A DNA stretch of 10,992 nucleotides from JBKEDC01 sp047971925 (lineage in GTDB: Bacteria; Bacteroidota; Bacteroidia; Bacteroidales; Prolixibacteraceae), in contig JBKEAC010000024.1 of the NCBI GenBank assembly GCA_047971925.1, positions 1-10,992 of the forward strand, given 5' to 3'. This document shows positions 1-7,243 of this stretch, piece after piece; the first letter of the stretch is position 1; each line of letters starts with the position of its first letter. The notes under the pieces were generated by a model. That model saw only the letters and a list, made by a program, of their open reading frames with translations. It had not been told where the DNA came from and made no database searches. Both the position numbers and the translations under genes were made by a program.

Positions 1-137
1 AAGCATCTAAGCACGAAGCCTCCCTCAAGATGAGATTTCCTTTAAGGGTCGTTGGAGACTACGACGTTGATAGGCTGCAGGTGTAATTATGGTAACATAT
101 TGAGCCGAGCAGTACTAATTACCCGAAGACTTTTAAC
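1..137 (+). rRNA. 23S ribosomal RNA, 3' end (partial)
   Basis: The first ~137 bases match the conserved tail of bacterial 23S rRNA: the stretch with AAGCATCTAAGCACGAAGCC near the start, the segment around GGCTGCAGGTGTAATTATGG, and the final helix region GAGCCGAGCAGTACTAATTA. The gene enters from outside the left edge, so only the 3' end is visible. The exact mature 3' end cannot be fixed because its 5' partner strand is missing; I place it near 130-140 by analogy with other Bacteroidetes. The 5S gene follows on the same strand, as in a standard rRNA operon. Confidence 0.95.
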
Positions 138-221
138 TTATGTTTTTAAGGTTTCAGATGAGTTTAACGTTTGAAATATTATGGTTTTAATTTTCCCAAT
201 ATGTAATGATATTTAAGTGTT

Positions 222-270
222 GGCAGCTTGCTTTGCAAGTGCTTTAAGCGAAAGCTTTAGGTTTTATGCC
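222..270 (+). other. structured 23S-5S spacer element
   Basis: The spacer between 23S and 5S can fold into a compact multi-stem element. An outer GGCA/TGCC pair (222-225 with 267-270) encloses two short hairpins: CTTGC-TTT-GCAAG (227-239) and GCTTT-AAGCG-AAAGC (241-255). Structures of this kind in rRNA spacers commonly guide precursor processing. That role is inference; only the complementarity is seen. No tRNA lies in this spacer. Confidence 0.4.
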
Positions 271-280
271 ATGAAAAATA

Positions 281-391
<111 letters not shown>

Positions 392-401
392 TTAAGTGAA
401 G

Positions 402-433
402 CCCTTGTTGACAGCAATGTTAGCAAGGGTTTT
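402..433 (+). terminator. rRNA operon intrinsic terminator
   Basis: A continuous 12-bp stem (402-413 with 418-429, two G-U wobbles) is capped by a GCAA tetraloop (414-417) and followed by TTTT and a further T-rich stretch. A GNRA tetraloop on a long stem plus a U-tract is a textbook intrinsic terminator. It sits 11 nt after the 5S gene, so it ends the rRNA transcript before the downstream insertion sequence. Confidence 0.9.
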
Positions 434-462
434 CTGTTTTTAGGGATTTTAGGCGGATCACC

Positions 463-481
463 AGGGCAACCGCATTTAAAA
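463..481 (+). repeat. IS left terminal inverted repeat
   Basis: AGGGCAACCGCATTTAAAA; identical over 19 bases to the reverse complement of 1683-1701. This marks the left end of the insertion sequence. Confidence 0.93.
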
Positions 482-533
482 TCTCATGATACTTAGTGTT
501 GTTTTCCTGATTTTATTATCTGTGCAATGTATC

Positions 534-549
534 TAGCCAAGGTTGGCTA
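534..549 (+). other. palindrome just upstream of transposase start
   Basis: TAGCCAAGGTTGGCTA is a perfect 16-base palindrome ending 6 nt before the transposase ATG at 556. In RNA it could form a 6-bp stem (TAGCCA/TGGCTA) with an AGGT loop. Several IS elements use hairpins near the transposase start to dampen translation from outside transcripts. Whether this one does so is inference. Confidence 0.4.
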
Positions 550-555
550 AAAAAA

Positions 556-1688
556 ATGCAAAACAACCGGGCCGCGTCCTCAAACAACAATTCATTCTTG
601 GATCACTTTTCAGACCTACAAGACCCTCGTCGTACAACGAAAGGCAATTTTAAGCATCTTCTTTCCGACATTCTATTGCTCACTGTTTCTGCAATGCTTT
701 GCGGAGCAACAGACTGGGAGACAGTCATAACCTTCGGAGAAAGTCACTAACATGGCTAATGAAATTTGGATCTTTCAAGCACGGTATTCCTTCAGAAGAC
801 ACACTTGAGTGATTATTCGCAGCAATTAAGCCTCTGCATTTTAACAGGTGTTTTAATAGCTGGATGGAATCTATTCGCACACAAGACCCTGATGAGGTGA
901 TTGTAATAGACGGAAAGACGATGAGAGGAGCCAAACAGTGTAAGCATGATACAGACATGCCTCATATTGTTTCTGCTTGGGCTAGTGCAAATGGCATCTG
1001 CTTAGGACAGGTTAGAGTCGCAGAAAAGAGTAATGAGATAACGGCTATACCCGAACTGATTGATTTGATTGTTACAGCAGGATGTACGTTCACTATTGAT
1101 GCTATGGGCTGTCAGAGAAATATAGTATCAAAAATCATTGAAAATGGAGGAGATTATATGCTAGCAACAAAAGGAAATCAAGGTAGTTTACAACAAGCAA
1201 TTAAGGATACAATTCGATTCAGTAGCCCTGTTTCTGTTGATACAACAGTGGACTGCGGACATGGAAGAATTGAAACAAGGAAATGTAGCACATACAGCGA
1301 CTTGACTCATATTGAAACTCCAGAATCTTGGGCGGGTATATCCACAATAGTTGTCATTGATTCCGTTGTGTTTGAAAAGGCAAGCGGAAAAGAGCGGAAA
1401 GAGCAACGTTTGTATATTAGCAGTCTTGCGCCCGATGCAGGGCGACTAAATAGCATGGTCAGGAGTCATTGGTCGATAGAAAACAATTTGCATTGGGTTT
1501 TGGACGTGACTTTCGGAGAAGACTTGTCTCGTAAAAGGAAAGGCTTTGAGGCGGAAAACTTTAGCTTACTGAGCAAATCAATAATCCCTCTTTTAGTAAA
1601 TGACAAAACTCCCAAATTGAGTAAAAAAAGAAAGAAGATGAAGGCTGCGCTAGAGCAGACATACCGAGAGAAGTTATTAGGGTTTTAA
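556..1688 (+). pseudogene. ISAs1-family DDE transposase, frameshifted and with a premature stop
   Basis: An ISAs1 transposase catalyses cut-and-join transposition of its element. The N-terminal part (556-750) carries the family opening FLDHFSDLQDPRRTTKGNFK and ends ...DWETVITFGESH. The continuation WLMKFGSFKHGIPSEDTLE lies in another frame from 750, so one base is missing at about 745-748. In that second frame a TGA at 810-812 stands where related proteins usually have Arg, which fits a CGA-to-TGA change. From there to 1688 the frame is open. Catalytic candidates are Asp at 909-911 (IDGKT), Asp at 1098-1100 (IDAMG) and Glu at 1479-1481 (IENNLHW). Repairing both lesions gives ~377 residues, the normal family length. 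The protein is very probably not made; a 274-residue C-terminal piece from the ATG at 864 would lack the N-terminal region. Confidence 0.9.
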
Positions 1689-1701
1689 ATGCGGTTGCCC
1701 T
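1683..1701 (-). repeat. IS right terminal inverted repeat
   Basis: Perfect 19-base complement of 463-481. The transposase stop codon (TAA, 1686-1688) lies inside it, an economical layout common in IS elements. Confidence 0.93.
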
Positions 1702-1720
1702 TGGTACGACTATATCCTTG

Positions 1721-1750
1721 TTGTAATATCACGGATATTGTATATCTTTG
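1721..1750 (+). promoter_or_regulatory. Bacteroidetes-type promoter, plus strand
   Basis: TTG at 1721-1723, a 19-nt spacer and TATCTTTG at 1743-1750 match the Bacteroidetes vegetative promoter pattern (TTG, N19-21, TAnnTTTG). It starts 18 nt after the right end of the insertion sequence and points toward the infB terminator, with no sizeable ORF in between. A chance match is possible in AT-rich DNA. Confidence 0.5.
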
Positions 1751-1756
1751 TTCATC

Positions 1757-1983
1757 GGTTATGTGGCTCATATTTTACAACTTTTTGGCGAGAGGACTAA
1801 GATAAGACCTATATCCATTCAGATGAGAAGGAAGGAGCTTTTTTTCTTCCTTTTCTCTGAAAAAATATAATCTTTCTAACCTTTCGTTCAAAGTTGCATT
1901 TATAACTTGAATTCAGCTTTTGAATACAGACAATATGAAACAAATATGGAGCTAAAGTTTATCTTAAACTTTAGCTCCCTTTT
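1757..1983 (+). ncRNA. candidate ~225-nt small RNA
   Basis: This interval runs from the start point predicted for the promoter-like site at 1721-1750 to the end of the perfect terminator hairpin at 1948-1983. It contains an internal hairpin near 1826-1858 (GAGAAGGAAG with CTTCCTTTTCTC). The only ORFs are of about 15 codons (for example ATG at 1761), so a coding role is unlikely. I do not recognise the RNA. The terminator may simply serve infB on the other strand, which is why confidence is low. Confidence 0.25.
1948..1983. terminator. probably bidirectional terminator downstream of infB
   Basis: A perfect 14-bp stem (1948-1961 with 1965-1978, sequence GGAGCTAAAGTTTA) has a 3-nt loop. On the minus strand it lies ~65 nt after the infB stop and is followed by a T-rich stretch (ATATTTGTTT), so it should end the rimP-nusA-infB transcript. 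On the plus strand it is followed by CTTTT, so it can also stop transcripts from the IS side. Confidence 0.85.
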
Positions 1984-2042
1984 AAATATATCACTAGATT
2001 TTTGATTCAAGGATATTTTCGCTGATTAATCTAGCTGATATC

Positions 2043-5018
2043 TCAAAGCTTTCTCTCAACTTCTACTTCATGGAAGCACTCAATGAAATCGCCTGTTTTG
2101 ATATCATTATAACCATCGATATTCATACCACACTCGTAACCTTTGGCAACCTCTTTAACATCATCTTTAAAGCGTTTAAGCGATCCAAGTTGTCCAGTAT
2201 AAATTACGATACCATCGCGAATTAAGCGCACCTTGTGTTTTGAAGTTCTGAAGAATTTACCGTCGCGCACAATACAACCTGCAATTGTACCAACTTTGGT
2301 GATTTTGAATGTCTCCATGATTTCAGCCGTACCCAATATTTCCTCTTTAATATCGGGAGAAAGCATTCCTTCCATTGCGGTTTTAATTTCCTCAATAGCA
2401 TCATAGATGATGGAGTACATACGAATATCTACTTCTTCTTTCTCTGCTAATCCTCGAGCTTGAACGGTTGGGCGAACTTGGAATCCAATAACAATAGCAT
2501 CGGAAGCAGTAGCAAGCATGACATCTGATTCAGAAATAGCACCAACAGCTTTGTGAATTACATTGATTTGGATTTCTGGAGTAGAAAGTTTAATTAATGA
2601 ATCGGATAGTGCTTCGATTGATCCATCCACATCACCTTTAACAATCAAGTTCAACTCTTGGAAATTGCCCAATGCAATACGACGACCAATTTCATCGAGA
2701 GTAATATGTTTTTGAGTTCTCAAGCCTTGTTCTCGAGCCAATTGTTCACGCTTATTTGCAATCTGACGTGCTTCGCTTAATTCATCGAGAATATTAAACT
2801 TATCTCCTGCTTGAGGAGCTCCATTTAGTCCCAATATAATCACAGGCTCTGCAGGGCCAGCGCTATTCACACGTTGATTACGCTCGTTAAACATTGCTTT
2901 AATGTGACCGAAATATTGTCCAGCAAGAATGATATCACCTTGTTTTAATGAACCATTCTCCACAAGTACAGTTGCCACATATCCACGACCTTTATCAAGA
3001 GAAGATTCAATGATTGTCCCTACTGCTCGTTTCTCAGCATTTGCTTTTAGCTCTAACATCTCAGCCTCAAGAAGAACTTTTTCTAAAAGTTGTTCAATGT
3101 TTAAACCATGTTTTGCTGAAATGTCTTGTGATTGATATTTACCTCCCCATTCTTCAATTAAGAAATTCATGGAAGCTAAACCTTGTTTAATTTTATCAGG
3201 ATTTGCTCCTGGTTTATCAATTTTATTGATTGCAAAGATGATAGGTACACCAGCTGCTTGCGCATGGTTGATAGCCTCTTTTGTTTGAGGCATTATATCA
3301 TCATCGGCAGCAACAATAATAATTGCAATATCTGTAATTTGTGCTCCACGGGCACGCATTGCAGTAAATGCTTCGTGACCAGGAGTATCTAAGAACGTAA
3401 TGTGCTTACCATTTTCAAGACATACATTATATGCGCCGATGTGTTGGGTAATACCACCAGCTTCTCCAGCGATTACATTGGCTTGTCGTATGTAGTCGAG
3501 CAATGAAGTTTTACCATGGTCAACGTGTCCCATCACGGTGACAATAGGTGCTCTTTCATGCACTTCATCTGGGCGATCATCATTGTCAACAATAGCATCG
3601 AGAATTTCCGCACTCACAAATTCAACTTTGAAGCCAAACTCTTCTGCTACTAAAGCCATCGTTTCAGCATCTAAACGTTGATTGATCGACACAAATAATC
3701 CTAGGCTCATGCATGAACCAATCACTTGATTCACGCCAACCTCCATCATTGTAGCAAGATCTGCAACAGTTACAAACTCTGTCACTTTTAAAATGCTTCG
3801 GTTCGCTTGCTCTTTTGCTCTTTCTGCATCAGCTCTTTCTGCAGCAGCATCACGCTTGTCTCGGCGATATTTAGCACCTTTTCCTTTTGTTTTGCTACCA
3901 CCGCTAGTAAGCCTAGCTAATGTATCTTTAATTTGTTGTTGAACTTCTTCATCTGTAACTTCCGCTTTTTCTGGACGTTTCTTCTTGAAGTTGTTATTGT
4001 TGTTATTATTCGGCGCATTCACCTTGCGATTTTGGTTATTTTTCGCATGAGGGTTAGGACGCTGATTTTGATTACCGCCAGTATTATCAGTTGTAGTAGC
4101 AGGTTTATTAACTGATACCTCACTTCCAGGGGTATCTTTTTTTATTCTTCGACGCTTCTTTTTGTTTTGAGCGTTATTACTAATCGCATTAGTGCCTTTT
4201 GCAGCTGGTTTCTTCTTCTCTGGAAGTTCAATTTTACCTAAAACTTTAGGTCCAGTTAGTTTATCAACTACTGTGCCAATAAATTGTTCTTTCGATTCAT
4301 CAGAAGTAGAACTGCTTTCTACCACCTTTGTTTGTGGTTGATGATTCTCCACTCGATTAGGAGCAACTGGTTTTTGAACAGCTTTCGGAGCAGTGCTTTT
4401 TGCTGCTCGTTCTTCTTGTTTTTCTGCCCTGGTTTTTTTATCGGGACGTGTTTTTTGATTTAGTGATTCTAAATCTATTTTGCCCAACACACGAGGACCA
4501 TCAACATCGTTCGATGTATTCTGTTTCTTTTCTGGCGCACTATTAATAATAGGCTTTTTCTCTACTGTTGTGGGTGTTGGTGCAGGAGCTTTTTCTTCAT
4601 TTGTTTTCTGACGAGCATTCAGATCGATTTTACCAACAACCTTAGGTGAATTAATAACAGGTTTTGTTACTTCTGCCGCAGCTGAAGGTTTCGACGAGCT
4701 GGCACTAAGGTCTTTGATACGAATCTCCGTGTCATTTTTTTCTTCCTTAGCCGCTATTTTCTTTGTTGCAACATCATTTAAGCTAACATCTTTTTGATGT
4801 CTTGGGCGAAGATTGATTTTTTCTGATTCTTTTTTCAAACTACTATCAGCTTTATATTCTTTCTCAAGAAAGTGATAAGCATCCGATGAGATTTTAGCGT
4901 TAGGGTCGTTATCAACCTTTATTCCTTTCTTATCTAGAAATTCCACTATGGTTGATACTCCTACGTTAAACTCTTTTGCGACCTTTGATAGTCGTGTGTT
5001 ATTATTGCCAACTGTCAT
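2043..5018 (-). CDS. infB: translation initiation factor IF-2
   Basis: IF-2 is the GTPase that brings initiator tRNA to the 30S subunit and promotes 50S joining. An IF2-type N-terminal domain (about residues 8-55, RLSKVAKEFNVGVSTIVEFL) is followed by a long, disordered, Lys/Asn/Pro-rich linker (about 60-400). A second N-terminal module (411-468) precedes the G domain, which has P-loop GHVDHGKT (497-504), DTPGHEAF (about 543-550), NKID (about 596-599) and SAKHGLN (about 631-637). The beta-barrel and C-terminal tRNA-binding domains complete 991 residues, a normal length for Bacteroidetes. The linker repeats the motif GKIDL/GKIEL at 129-133, 179-183 and 261-265 and contains an Asn tract (337-343). 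It is the last gene of the rimP-nusA-infB operon, 172 nt after nusA, with a strong terminator downstream. No lesions are visible. Confidence 0.98.
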   Translation of the reverse strand: MTVGNNNTRLSKVAKEFNVGVSTIVEFLDKKGIKVDNDPNAKISSDAYHFLEKEYKADSSLKKESEKINLRPRHQKDVSLNDVATKKIAAKEEKNDTEIRIKDLSASSSKPSAAAEVTKPVINSPKVVGKIDLNARQKTNEEKAPAPTPTTVEKKPIINSAPEKKQNTSNDVDGPRVLGKIDLESLNQKTRPDKKTRAEKQEERAAKSTAPKAVQKPVAPNRVENHQPQTKVVESSSTSDESKEQFIGTVVDKLTGPKVLGKIELPEKKKPAAKGTNAISNNAQNKKKRRRIKKDTPGSEVSVNKPATTTDNTGGNQNQRPNPHAKNNQNRKVNAPNNNNNNNFKKKRPEKAEVTDEEVQQQIKDTLARLTSGGSKTKGKGAKYRRDKRDAAAERADAERAKEQANRSILKVTEFVTVADLATMMEVGVNQVIGSCMSLGLFVSINQRLDAETMALVAEEFGFKVEFVSAEILDAIVDNDDRPDEVHERAPIVTVMGHVDHGKTSLLDYIRQANVIAGEAGGITQHIGAYNVCLENGKHITFLDTPGHEAFTAMRARGAQITDIAIIIVAADDDIMPQTKEAINHAQAAGVPIIFAINKIDKPGANPDKIKQGLASMNFLIEEWGGKYQSQDISAKHGLNIEQLLEKVLLEAEMLELKANAEKRAVGTIIESSLDKGRGYVATVLVENGSLKQGDIILAGQYFGHIKAMFNERNQRVNSAGPAEPVIILGLNGAPQAGDKFNILDELSEARQIANKREQLAREQGLRTQKHITLDEIGRRIALGNFQELNLIVKGDVDGSIEALSDSLIKLSTPEIQINVIHKAVGAISESDVMLATASDAIVIGFQVRPTVQARGLAEKEEVDIRMYSIIYDAIEEIKTAMEGMLSPDIKEEILGTAEIMETFKITKVGTIAGCIVRDGKFFRTSKHKVRLIRDGIVIYTGQLGSLKRFKDDVKEVAKGYECGMNIDGYNDIKTGDFIECFHEVEVERKL

Positions 5019-5190
5019 AAATCTATTACTATTCTTTATGGTCTGAGAATTTTATTACTCTCAAAATTGCTACAATTTTACTGAAATTATATTTAAACGC
5101 CATATTTTTATAAGAAGTTTAACTGCAATTTTGCATTTTGAGCTATTTTTCTTCTATTTATTTCGACGCAGATTGATTAAAGTTCAAATT
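5019..5190 (-). other. nusA-infB intergenic spacer
   Basis: This AT-rich gap of 172 nt is much longer than the 12-nt rimP-nusA gap. It can form short hairpins, for example AAAATTG-TAG-CAATTTT on the minus strand at about 5063-5079. I find no TAnnTTTG promoter match on the minus strand and no ORF, so infB is most likely transcribed from the rimP promoter through a long untranslated spacer. Confidence 0.5.
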
Positions 5191-6426
5191 TTATTCAAAT
5201 TCCGACTTTAAAATGTTTAATACCTCAGCGATCGTTTCTTCTTCTAAATCGGTGCGGCGAACAAGGTCTTCAAGACCAATTGTTAGCACGTCTTTTGCTG
5301 TATCGCAACCCACTGCCTTCAATTCGTCAATCACCCATGCTTCGATTTCATCGCTAAATTCATCCAAATTAACATCTTCATCTTCTGAAGTAATGTCGCG
5401 TTGAACTTCAAGTTCATAGCCAGTTAATCTGCCTGCCAATCGAATGTTTAAACCACCTTTACCAATTGCTAACGACACCTCTTTTGAAGGGAGATAAATA
5501 TAGGCGGTTTTATTATTTTCATTAATCTTAATTGATTGAATTTTTGCAGGACTCAATGCTCGTTGAATGAAAAGCTGTGTATTTGCTGAATAATTGATAA
5601 CATCAATATTCTCATTGCGAAGTTCTCTCACAATACCATGAATGCGTGAGCCTTTTACGCCAACACAAGCACCCACAGGGTCAATACGCTCGTCATATGA
5701 TTCAACAGCCACTTTTGCACGCTCTCCTGGTTCTCTCACAATATTCTTAATTGTAATTAAACCGTCGAATATCTCTGGAACCTCAAGTTCAAACAGACGC
5801 TCTAAAAAGGCTGGCGATGTACGTGAAAGAATAATGCTAGGATTGTTGTTGCGCATTTCTACTTTATAAACAACGGCACGCACTGTATCGCCTTTGCGAT
5901 AGAAATCAGAAGGAATTTGATGAGCTTTAGGCAATAATAATTCATTGCCTTCATCATCGATAATCAAAATTTCTCGTTTCCAAATCTGATAAACTTCTCC
6001 TGAAACGATTTCTCCAACTTTATCTTGATATTTTTTGCTAAGCTCATGCTTTTCTCGTTCTAAGATTCGGCTAGCAAGGCTTTGGCGTAGGTTCAAAATG
6101 TCACGACGACCAAAATCAGCCAATTTAATTTCATCGGTCACCTCTTCGCCAATCTCGAAATCAGCATCTATTTTTAAAGCTTCTGTCAAGGTGATTTGTA
6201 GGTTTGGGTCGGTAATTTCTTTATCGGGCACAATGGTGCGTTCTCTGAAGATTTGTAAATCACCTTTATCGGGGTTCACAATTACCTCAATGTGTTCGAC
6301 TGTTCCGTAAGTTTTTTCTAAAACATTTAAAAAAACATCTTTAAGTACACCCATCATCGTTGGGCGATCGATATTTTTTAGTTCCTTAAATTCGGAAAAA
6401 GTTTCAATAAGATTCATTCCATCCAT
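5191..6426 (-). CDS. nusA: transcription termination/antitermination factor NusA
   Basis: NusA binds RNA polymerase and nascent RNA and modulates pausing, termination and antitermination. Domains in order: an N-terminal polymerase-binding domain (about 4-130, LIETFSEFKELKNIDRP), an S1 domain (about 137-202, GEIVSGEVYQIW), KH1 with GVKG at 256-259, KH2 with IGKGG at 321-325, and a short acidic C-terminal helical region (about 355-410). At 411 residues it lacks the two full acidic repeats of the E. coli protein, as is usual outside gammaproteobacteria. The ATG at 6426 gives MDGMNLIETF; the fourth codon, also ATG (6417), gives the more typical MNLIETF start and may be the real one. It lies 12 nt after rimP and is clearly co-transcribed. 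Confidence 0.97.
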   Translation of the reverse strand: MDGMNLIETFSEFKELKNIDRPTMMGVLKDVFLNVLEKTYGTVEHIEVIVNPDKGDLQIFRERTIVPDKEITDPNLQITLTEALKIDADFEIGEEVTDEIKLADFGRRDILNLRQSLASRILEREKHELSKKYQDKVGEIVSGEVYQIWKREILIIDDEGNELLLPKAHQIPSDFYRKGDTVRAVVYKVEMRNNNPSIILSRTSPAFLERLFELEVPEIFDGLITIKNIVREPGERAKVAVESYDERIDPVGACVGVKGSRIHGIVRELRNENIDVINYSANTQLFIQRALSPAKIQSIKINENNKTAYIYLPSKEVSLAIGKGGLNIRLAGRLTGYELEVQRDITSEDEDVNLDEFSDEIEAWVIDELKAVGCDTAKDVLTIGLEDLVRRTDLEEETIAEVLNILKSEFE

Positions 6427-6438
6427 ATGTCTGTCTTT

Positions 6439-6900
6439 TTAGAATTTTATAATATTTTTCACTGTTTTAGCTTCATCGAAGCTCACTTCTATTGTTTTTT
6501 CAATTAATTCTCGCTTGCTTTTTCCTTCTAACTTTTCTTTTACCATAGTAAGAAGTTCAAAGCTTTGTTCACCTACTGTTTTTATCGTACCTTCTAATTT
6601 TGTTCCATCAGTCTTAACTAATTCGACTTCTTTGCCGATGTTTTTTGTAAACTGACGATGAACTTTAAATGGTAGTCCAAGCCCTGCAGAAGCTACTTGA
6701 AGTTCAAAGTCCTCCGCATCTCGATCAAGCGTTTCTTCTATGGCTTTGCTTAGTCGAATGCAACTGTCTATACTTATTCCTTTGTCGCTGTCAATGATTA
6801 CTTCTATCTTGTTCGATGAAGAAATGGAAATGGCCACTAAAAATTCATCCGCACTTAAAAGATTAGTAGCTATTTGAGTTAATTTTGCTCTGTCTATCAT
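6439..6900 (-). CDS. rimP: ribosome maturation factor RimP
   Basis: RimP assists late assembly of the 30S subunit. The 153-residue length, the N-terminal alpha/beta domain with KIEVIIDSDKGISIDSCIRL followed by LSKAIEETLD, the central signature ELQVASAGLGLPFKVHRQFT (the usual form is VSSPGLDRPL) and the small C-terminal SH3-like barrel (KEVELVKTDGTKLEGTI) all fit the family. The SPGL-type motif is altered to SAGL, as in other Bacteroidetes members. It is the first gene of the rimP-nusA-infB operon, an arrangement conserved across bacteria. A promoter and a terminator-like leader hairpin lie just upstream. Confidence 0.96.
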   Translation of the reverse strand: MIDRAKLTQIATNLLSADEFLVAISISSSNKIEVIIDSDKGISIDSCIRLSKAIEETLDRDAEDFELQVASAGLGLPFKVHRQFTKNIGKEVELVKTDGTKLEGTIKTVGEQSFELLTMVKEKLEGKSKRELIEKTIEVSFDEAKTVKNIIKF

Positions 6901-6919
6901 GGACTATTAAAAATAAAAT

Positions 6920-6941
6920 AGGGGACTAAAACAAGTCCCCT
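6920..6941 (-). promoter_or_regulatory. terminator-like hairpin in the rimP operon leader (possible attenuator)
   Basis: On the minus strand AGGGGACT (6941-6934), the loop TGTTTT and AGTCCCCT (6927-6920) form a perfect 8-bp stem, followed at once by ATTTTATTTTT. That is the shape of an intrinsic terminator, and it lies between the predicted rimP promoter and the rimP ATG. The sequence AGTCC recurs right before the ATG (6901-6905), so the upstream arm could pair there instead. Attenuation control of the operon is inference. Confidence 0.55.
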
Positions 6942-6969
6942 ACCAAATGTGGTGTTCAAAATGTTGCTG

Positions 6970-6999
6970 CAAATATAGCTATTTTTTTTGAACCTGCAA
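6970..6999 (-). promoter_or_regulatory. promoter of the rimP-nusA-infB operon
   Basis: On the minus strand TTG (6999-6997), a 19-nt spacer and TATATTTG (6977-6970) match the Bacteroidetes promoter pattern. Transcription would begin near 6963, giving a leader of ~60 nt before the rimP ATG that contains the hairpin at 6920-6941. Confidence 0.6.
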
Positions 7000-7026
7000 C
7001 TATTATTTTCTTTTCGTGCTTAATTA

Positions 7027-7035
7027 GGGGGGGGG
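7027..7035 (+). repeat. G9 homopolymer tract
   Basis: Nine consecutive G residues lie in an otherwise AT-rich intergenic region, about 28 bp upstream of the TTG box of the rimP promoter. Such tracts change length readily during replication. No coding frame runs through it on either strand as far as I can see. Confidence 0.9.
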
Positions 7036-7075
7036 CTATAAGTTGGTTTTATTTGTGAAATAAATATGACTTGAA

Positions 7076-7198
7076 CTATTTCATTATCCTTTTCTTTTTT
7101 TTTAGGCTTCTTCTTCCTCTTTTTTCTGCTTGGCGACATACTTCTTTTAATTGTATGCCATATAATTGAACGTTGGCGTGTGCTTTAATGATGCTCAT
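7076..7198 (-). CDS. doubtful 40-residue basic small ORF
   Basis: The ORF begins MSIIKAHANVQLYGIQLKEV and ends in a Lys/Arg-rich tail (KRGRRSLKKKKRIMK). An in-frame TGA lies two codons before the ATG, so the start is fixed if the ORF is real. I do not recognise it. Its basic tail is encoded by a purine tract that forms part of an imperfect inverted repeat, which could by itself explain the Lys/Arg content. No TAnnTTTG promoter match lies upstream. It is located between rimP and cysH, in the same direction as rimP. Confidence 0.15.
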   Translation of the reverse strand: MSIIKAHANVQLYGIQLKEVCRQAEKRGRRSLKKKKRIMK

Positions 7199-7243
7199 GA
7201 TTCACCAAAAAAAATGAAAGAAGAATGAGGAGAAAGAAGAAAA
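7089..7243. repeat. imperfect inverted pyrimidine/purine tracts
   Basis: A pyrimidine-rich tract (about 7089-7132, runs of CTT and T) is mirrored by a purine-rich tract (about 7207-7243, runs of GAA and A). The two are imperfectly complementary and could pair across a ~75-nt loop. The function is unknown. The region separates the divergent rimP and cysH units and is the main content of this 400-nt intergenic stretch. Confidence 0.35.

Larger units (their letters stand above)
462..1702 (+). mobile_element. ISAs1-family insertion sequence, inactivated
   Basis: The element is ~1.24 kb, bounded by terminal inverted repeats that match perfectly over 19 bp (463-481 and 1683-1701) and carrying one DDE transposase gene that ends inside the right repeat. 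The size, the repeat length and the transposase motifs (IDGKTMRG, TIDAMGC, SHWSIENNLHWVLDV) are those of the ISAs1 family. The outermost base differs between the ends (C462 versus A on the complement of 1702). I could not find a convincing 8-10 bp target duplication in the flanks, which suggests an old insertion. It lies between the rRNA terminator and the infB terminator, where an insertion would do little harm. Confidence 0.9.

Noticed and set aside
453..461. Target-site duplication of the IS
   Set aside because: The flanks (GGATCACC on the left, GGTACGAC on the right) agree at only about half of the positions, so I do not call a duplication.
725..958. 77-codon minus-strand ORF inside the IS
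   Set aside because: It is antisense to the conserved transposase frame and resembles no family; the plus-strand reading explains the sequence.
2929..6310. Several plus-strand ORFs of 60-91 codons inside infB and nusA
   Set aside because: All are antisense shadows of strongly conserved proteins, with biased compositions typical of the opposite strand.
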